Source of the DNA: an uncultured Asticcacaulis sp.
Lineage (GTDB): Bacteria > Pseudomonadota > Alphaproteobacteria > Caulobacterales > Caulobacteraceae
Direction of reading: 5' to 3'
NCBI GenBank assembly: GCA_946480125.1
Contig: CAMLIY010000099.1
Coordinates: 1-10,056, forward strand
Length of the DNA: 10,056 bases
Part shown: piece by piece, positions 6,459 to 10,056 of the stretch
Layout of the letters: the number at the start of each line of letters is the position of its first letter
Numbering within the stretch: the stretch's first letter is position 1
Notes under the pieces: model-generated
The model's database searches: none
Told to the model about the DNA's origin: nothing
The model's input: only the letters and a program-made list of their open reading frames with translations
Translations under genes and position numbers: made by a program

Positions 6459-7999
6459 AATCCTTTGATCATGTTTTCAAAGACCTGTTGAAACGGCATC
6501 GGATGCGCCTCTTCCTGACAGCGGCTTTCGCCGCCGGGGTCAGTGTATCGGCCGTCATGCTGCTGGGGATTTCCGGCTGGTTCCTGACCAGCGCCGCGGT
6601 GGCGGGCGCCGCCGGTATCATTACCGCTCAGGGATTCAATTATCTGTTGCCTAGCGCCGCGATCCGCTTCTTCGCCATTGCCCGCACCGTGCTGCGTTAT
6701 GGCGAACGTTATACCGGCCATTCGGTGGCCCTGCGCGCCATGGCGCAACTGCGGCCCGCCTTGCTGTCTCGCATCGTGAATGCCGAGCCGCAAAAGACTT
6801 TGCAACTCAGCCGGGGTGAGGCTTCCAGCCGGTTCATTCAGGATGTCACGACACTGGAAAATGCACTGGTCATGCGCCCTGCGCCCTGGGCCAGTGGCGC
6901 CGGCATACTGACCGCGCTTTTCCTGACGGCGATCGCTTCCCCTTGGGCCGCCCTGGTCCTGCTGGTATTCATCACGGGCACCATGGCCGCCGGACATTAT
7001 ATCCACCGCCGCCCGGCCGATGACCTGTCCCACTCTGCCGCCATGGGTGAATTGAAGGCACGGTTCTTTTCGCTGATGACCCTGCTGCCCGACATCCGCG
7101 CCTATGACCTGCGCGCCCCACTGATGGCGGAATTGCAGGGCCTGGAAGCCCGCCTTCTTCAAGCCAAGACACGTTTTGTCGGCAAGGCGGCAATAAGCGA
7201 CGCCGTCGCAACCGCCATGACGGGCCTGTGCCTGGCCGGAATCGCCATATCCAGCCTGGGTCAGCCCCTGGCGCATATGGCTCTGGCGCTGCTGGCCGGC
7301 AGCATGGGCTTTGAATCCGCAACGATCCTGACCCGGGCGATGGGTCAGACAGCCGGCTTCGATCAGGCGCGCTTACGCGTGGCGGAAATCCATGACCAAA
7401 CCCAGGTGACGCAAACCGATACGCAGACAGCCTTTACTTTCAAAGGCCAGACTATCGAGCTTGACCGTACATTGCGCATACGTCTCGATGGCCCCTCCGG
7501 CAGCGGCAAAACGCGACTTGTTGAAACCCTGACAGGTCTCAGAGGCGGCTCCGGTGCGCCCGGCTTGTTTTCCCTGTGCCCGCAGGACGCCGCCCTGCTG
7601 ACCGGTACAATTCGAGAAAACCTGTCGATGGCGATCAGCGACGCCACCCTGAAAACGATAACCCGCGCCGATCAGGAGAAATTGATGCTGGAAGCGCTCG
7701 ACATCGCCTGCCTGAAAGACCGTGTTATCGCGCTGCCAAAAGGACTGGAGACCTGGATAGGCGATGGCGGCGTCACGCTTTCCGGTGGTGAACGCAAGCG
7801 GCTGGCCCTGGCGCGCAGCCTGTTACGCGATGCGCCGATACTGATCCTCGACGAGCCCACCGAAGGGCTCGATCTGGCCACTGAAGCCCGCGTGGTGGAG
7901 AACCTGGCTCGCCGGCTCACGGCACAAAACCAGGGCTTGATTCTGATCAGTCACCGCGAAGCGCCGCGAAGACTGGCCTGTCAGATTTTGACGATCTAG
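6455..7999 (+). CDS. cydC: Thiol reductant ABC exporter subunit CydC (compact nucleotide-binding domain)
   Basis: This is the partner half of the CydDC exporter. The 514-residue protein is shorter than the 573 of E. coli CydC. Its membrane domain is typical: GISGWFLTSAAVAG at 38-51, FNYLLPSAAIRFFAIARTVLR at 61-81 and YGERYTGH at 82-89. ATPase motifs are present: Walker A GPSGSGKT 346-353, Q-loop Gln377, signature LSGGE 442-446, Walker B ILILDE 462-467, H-loop His500. The shortening lies in the ATPase domain. Walker A to Q-loop is 31 residues, against 43 in its CydD partner, and the usual G-x-I-x-x-D-G strand is missing. The stretch before Walker A also lacks a clear A-loop aromatic. Reading is uninterrupted, so this is not a frameshift. 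The ATG overlaps the cydD stop codon (ATGA), implying coupled synthesis. Confidence 0.93.
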   Translation: MKSFDHVFKDLLKRHRMRLFLTAAFAAGVSVSAVMLLGISGWFLTSAAVAGAAGIITAQGFNYLLPSAAIRFFAIARTVLRYGERYTGHSVALRAMAQLRPALLSRIVNAEPQKTLQLSRGEASSRFIQDVTTLENALVMRPAPWASGAGILTALFLTAIASPWAALVLLVFITGTMAAGHYIHRRPADDLSHSAAMGELKARFFSLMTLLPDIRAYDLRAPLMAELQGLEARLLQAKTRFVGKAAISDAVATAMTGLCLAGIAISSLGQPLAHMALALLAGSMGFESATILTRAMGQTAGFDQARLRVAEIHDQTQVTQTDTQTAFTFKGQTIELDRTLRIRLDGPSGSGKTRLVETLTGLRGGSGAPGLFSLCPQDAALLTGTIRENLSMAISDATLKTITRADQEKLMLEALDIACLKDRVIALPKGLETWIGDGGVTLSGGERKRLALARSLLRDAPILILDEPTEGLDLATEARVVENLARRLTAQNQGLILISHREAPRRLACQILTI

Positions 8000-8649
8000 C
8001 TCCTGGCGCCATAGGCGGCGAAAAAGACAAACATGGCGGCTTCCACCTCAGCGTCAATCTCGGCATCGCTGGGGGCCGGTATGTAGTTGAGCAGCCGCGC
8101 CTTGATCATGCGGCCATGAATAAGCGATGTGAAATGATGTGCGGCCGTCATTATATCGGGTACAACCAGTTCGCCGCGCGCCACAGCCTTTTCAATATAG
8201 GCCGCTAGAATGCGGGCACCGGCCAGCGGGCCGCTTTCGTAGAACATGCGGCCGATTTCAGGAGACTTGTGGCTTTCCGCCGAAATAACCCGCCAGTTTT
8301 GCAAGGCCGGTTCGGCCGTGAAGGCGCGCAGATATCCCTTGGCAAAAGCCGTCAGGACCGTGCGCGGGTCGCCCTCTTCCAGCAACAAATCGGCAATTTC
8401 ACCCCGGTGAAAGATGCAACTGCGCTGCACATAGGCGGAAAACAGATCTTCCTTACTCTTGAAGTAATTATACAGCGTTCCTTTTGAGCCGCCAAGCTTC
8501 GCCGCGATGGTCGACATCGACGCACTGGCATAGCCTTCTGACAGGAAAATATCAGTCGCTACATCGAGGATCGCTTCACGGCGGTCTTCACCACTCATGC
8601 GGCCTTTATTTTCGCAGGGCTTCAACTCGGGTACTTTTTCGTTTTGCAT
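7996..8649 (-). CDS. TetR/AcrR family transcriptional repressor, likely controlling the adjacent efflux gene
   Basis: This 217-residue regulator has a typical TetR N-terminal DNA-binding domain. The segment REAILDVATDIFLSEGYASA at 24-43 leads into the helix-turn-helix at about 46-70, including TIAAKLGGSKGTLYNYF and KSKEDLF. The all-helical C-terminal part (about 80-215) should bind a ligand and dimerise; its ligand cannot be read from the sequence. The gene is divergent from an efflux outer-membrane lipoprotein gene, and the gap holds two identical operator-like sites, so it probably represses both itself and the efflux gene. The ATG at 8649 has AGGA about 11 bases upstream. An internal ATG at 8598 (MSGEDRREAIL), with AAAGG four bases upstream, is a credible alternative start. 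Its TAG overlaps the TAG of cydC in the palindrome CTAG at 7996-7999, but it is unlikely to belong to the cyd system. Confidence 0.9.
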   Translation of the reverse strand: MQNEKVPELKPCENKGRMSGEDRREAILDVATDIFLSEGYASASMSTIAAKLGGSKGTLYNYFKSKEDLFSAYVQRSCIFHRGEIADLLLEEGDPRTVLTAFAKGYLRAFTAEPALQNWRVISAESHKSPEIGRMFYESGPLAGARILAAYIEKAVARGELVVPDIMTAAHHFTSLIHGRMIKARLLNYIPAPSDAEIDAEVEAAMFVFFAAYGARS

Positions 8650-8665
8650 CGCAAAATAATTCCTA

Positions 8666-8683
8666 AACCGTACGGTATGGTCA
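8666..8683. promoter_or_regulatory. TetR operator copy 1
   Basis: The 18-bp AACCGTACGGTATGGTCA contains the perfect 10-bp palindrome ACCGTACGGT. Over 15 bp (8667-8681) it is an imperfect palindrome centred on 8674 of the form ACC-x-TAC-n-GTA-x-GGT, a shape typical of TetR/AcrR operators. It is an exact reverse complement of the site at 8725-8742. It ends one base before the -35 of the efflux promoter and covers the predicted tetR transcription start (about 8682), so binding should block both. Confidence 0.8.
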
Positions 8684-8684
8684 G

Positions 8685-8713
8685 TTGACAGATACAGCGC
8701 GCCGGACTATATG
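8685..8713 (+). promoter_or_regulatory. Near-consensus promoter for the efflux lipoprotein gene
   Basis: TTGACA (8685-8690) is followed after exactly 17 bases by TATATG (8708-8713), giving a sigma-70-type promoter with a perfect -35. Transcription should begin near 8720, about 42 bases ahead of the ATG at 8762. Operator copy 1 abuts the -35 and operator copy 2 lies just past the predicted start, the expected arrangement for tight repression. Confidence 0.7.
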
Positions 8714-8717
8714 TCCA
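8689..8717 (-). promoter_or_regulatory. Candidate promoter for the tetR gene, interleaved with the efflux promoter
   Basis: On the minus strand TGGACA (8717-8712) is followed after 17 bases by TATCTG (8694-8689). Each element partly overlaps an element of the opposite promoter, so the two promoters are read face to face from the same 33 bp. The predicted start, near 8682, falls in operator copy 1 and suggests autorepression. The match is weaker than that of the efflux promoter. Confidence 0.5.
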
Positions 8718-8724
8718 GCATAAA

Positions 8725-8742
8725 TGACCATACCGTACGGTT
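8725..8742. promoter_or_regulatory. TetR operator copy 2
   Basis: TGACCATACCGTACGGTT is the exact reverse complement of operator copy 1, over all 18 bases. The palindrome centres are 60 bp apart (8674 and 8734). It lies about five to twenty-two bases downstream of the predicted efflux transcription start and eight bases upstream of the tetR -35. The 18-base identity extends beyond the inner palindrome, which argues for selection on the whole site. Confidence 0.8.
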
Positions 8743-8761
8743 GTTTCAAGAGTCCGCCCTT

Positions 8762-10056
8762 ATGAGACTTACTATAATGACACATAACACTGCCTCCACC
8801 CCTGTACCGCGCCGCGGCCTGTTTATTGCCGCCCTGCTGGCGGCTACGGCTTTAAGCGCCTGCACTACGATTCCGCAGAGCGCGCCCTTTGCCACTGAGC
8901 CCAGCCAGGCCAAGAAGGTCAACCCCATCAATGTGGTCAGCGAGCAGACCTGGTGGAAAGATCTCGGCGATCCGCAATTGCAGCGCCTGATGAATCAGGC
9001 CTTCAACAATTCGCCGTCGCTGGCCATGGCCGAAGCCCGCCTCAATCAGGCGCAGGCTGCCGTTTCGCAGTATCATGCCGCCAACCGTCCAAAGGTCGGC
9101 CTGGACGCCACCGCTTATGAGGCCAAGCAAAGCTATAATTATCTGTTCCCCGCCGAGGCCTTGCCCGAAGGCTATACCGACTATGGCCAGACGACCCTGA
9201 GCTTTAACTGGGAGCTGGACTTCTGGGGCAGGAACCGCGCCGCTATCGCCGCGGCCAGCTCCAATGAAGAAGCCGCCCAGGCTGAAGCCGCTCAGGCCCG
9301 CCTGGTGCTGTCCACCGCCATTGCTACCGCCTATGTCGATCTCGACCGCCTCTATCAGGAACGTGATCTGGCCGGGCGCGCCGTCGGCATACGTTCTGAC
9401 AGCGCCAAGCTGGTGCAGGATAAACTCAATAATGGTGTCAGCAACAAGGCGCAGGGCGCCCAGGCCGAGGCCGGCGTATATGCCGCCAAGGCGGAACTGG
9501 CTGCCATTGATGAACAGATCGAACTCAACAAGCACCTGATCGCCATGCTCACCGGCGCCGCGCCTGATTTCGCCAACACCTTGCAACGCCCAACCTTGGC
9601 GCTGGACGCACAAGCCTTTGGCGCCGTCCCCGCTGAGGTCAATCTCGACCTGATCGGCCGCCGTCCGGATATCATCGCCGCCCGCTGGCGCGCCGAGGCC
9701 GCTTCGGCGCATATCAAGCAGGCGCACGCCGCCTTCTATCCCAACATCAATATCGCCGCCTTTGTCGGCTTCCAGTCGCTGGGCCTCGACAAGCTGTTCT
9801 CGTCGGGTTCCGATATTGGTCAGGTGGGTCCGGCCCTCAGCCTGCCCCTATTCGATGGCGGCGCGCTCAAGGCCAATCTGAAATCAGCCGAAAGCGAACA
9901 TGCCCTGGCCATCGCCACCTATAACCAGAATGTGCTCGAAGCCATGCAACAGGTGGCCGATACCCTGTCCAGCCAGAAGGCGCTTCAGGCGCGTCTCGGT
10001 AATTCCGAGCAGGCGCTGGCGGCTTATGAAGACGCCTATCGCCTCAGCAAATTGCG
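8762..10056 (+). CDS. Efflux-system outer-membrane lipoprotein (NodT/OprM-like, OEP family), C-terminus cut by window edge
   Basis: This is the outer-membrane channel of a tripartite drug efflux pump (TolC-like OEP family). The first 431 codons are visible and the frame is open to the window end; related proteins are about 470-490 residues, so most is present. The N-terminus has Arg17-Arg18, a hydrophobic stretch at 20-30 and the lipobox LSAC, with the lipidated Cys at 34. The next residue is Thr, not Asp, fitting outer-membrane sorting. Landmarks of the two OEP repeats are WWKDLGDPQLQRL (64-76), NWELDFWGR (149-157), LIGRRPDIIAARWRAEAASA (297-316), FYPNINIAAFVGF (325-337) and LSLPLFDGGAL (359-369). 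The start is either ATG 8762 or ATG 8777; neither has a strong ribosome binding site. A membrane-fusion protein and an inner-membrane pump probably follow downstream, outside the window. The divergent TetR is its likely repressor. Confidence 0.9.
   Translation, partial: MRLTIMTHNTASTPVPRRGLFIAALLAATALSACTTIPQSAPFATEPSQAKKVNPINVVSEQTWWKDLGDPQLQRLMNQAFNNSPSLAMAEARLNQAQAAVSQYHAANRPKVGLDATAYEAKQSYNYLFPAEALPEGYTDYGQTTLSFNWELDFWGRNRAAIAAASSNEEAAQAEAAQARLVLSTAIATAYVDLDRLYQERDLAGRAVGIRSDSAKLVQDKLNNGVSNKAQGAQAEAGVYAAKAELAAIDEQIELNKHLIAMLTGAAPDFANTLQRPTLALDAQAFGAVPAEVNLDLIGRRPDIIAARWRAEAASAHIKQAHAAFYPNINIAAFVGFQSLGLDKLFSSGSDIGQVGPALSLPLFDGGALKANLKSAESEHALAIATYNQNVLEAMQQVADTLSSQKALQARLGNSEQALAAYEDAYRLSKL

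Noticed and set aside
6437..7276. 279-codon open frame on the minus strand across cydC
   Set aside because: It lies opposite the well-supported CydC membrane domain and has low-complexity Gln/Gly/Arg composition typical of antisense shadow frames.
7996..8649. TetR protein as regulator of the cyd genes
   Set aside because: It converges on cydC, and its apparent operators lie only in front of itself and the efflux gene; no similar 18-mer is seen in the cydA-cydD gap.
8852..9727. 291-codon open frame on the minus strand across the efflux lipoprotein gene
   Set aside because: The plus-strand frame shows the full set of OEP family motifs and a lipobox; the minus-strand frame is glycine-rich, resembles no family I recognise, and is a shadow of high-GC coding sequence.

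Overview
The window looks like ordinary chromosome from a moderately GC-rich Gram-negative bacterium, most likely an alphaproteobacterium. Caulobacterales is a guess from overall protein character, not something the sequence proves. Supporting points are a complete cytochrome bd system with an L-type (long Q-loop) CydA and a CydX, a molybdopterin synthase pair, and an outer-membrane lipoprotein of the RND/MFS efflux type. There are no insertion sequences, phage genes, CRISPR arrays, tRNAs or rRNAs.

Layout from left to right. (1) Positions 1-344, minus strand: moaD and the start of moaE, encoding the two subunits of molybdopterin synthase. (2) 473-1651, plus strand: a soluble, short member of the FlaA1/CapD/PglF nucleotide-sugar 4,6-dehydratase family, with no other sugar genes in view. 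(3) 1652-1728: a short convergent gap, part of a roughly 110-bp stretch (about 1631-1742) packed with small inverted repeats. (4) 4677 down to 1729, minus strand: cydA-cydB-cydX, the three subunits of cytochrome bd quinol oxidase. The 44-codon cydX is easily missed, and a strong hairpin lies between cydB and cydX. (5) 4803-7999, plus strand: cydD-cydC, the heterodimeric ABC exporter of glutathione/cysteine needed for cytochrome bd assembly, divergent from cydABX across a 125-bp gap. (6) 8649-7996, minus strand: a TetR/AcrR repressor whose stop codon overlaps that of cydC tail to tail. (7) 8762 to the window end, plus strand: an efflux outer-membrane lipoprotein, cut by the window edge.

Functionally there are two main blocks. 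The cyd block is a self-contained high-affinity terminal oxidase: CydAB carries the hemes, CydX stabilises them, and CydDC sets the periplasmic thiol conditions needed for maturation. The tetR/efflux block is a self-regulating drug-efflux locus. Its 112-bp control region holds two identical 18-bp operators in inverted orientation. They flank a near-consensus promoter for the efflux gene and an oppositely directed promoter for tetR that is interleaved with it.

I found no clearly new system. The points most worth a second look are the symmetric operator/promoter architecture at 8666-8742, the shortened nucleotide-binding domain of CydC, the palindrome-rich gap after the dehydratase gene, and the cydB-cydX intercistronic hairpin.
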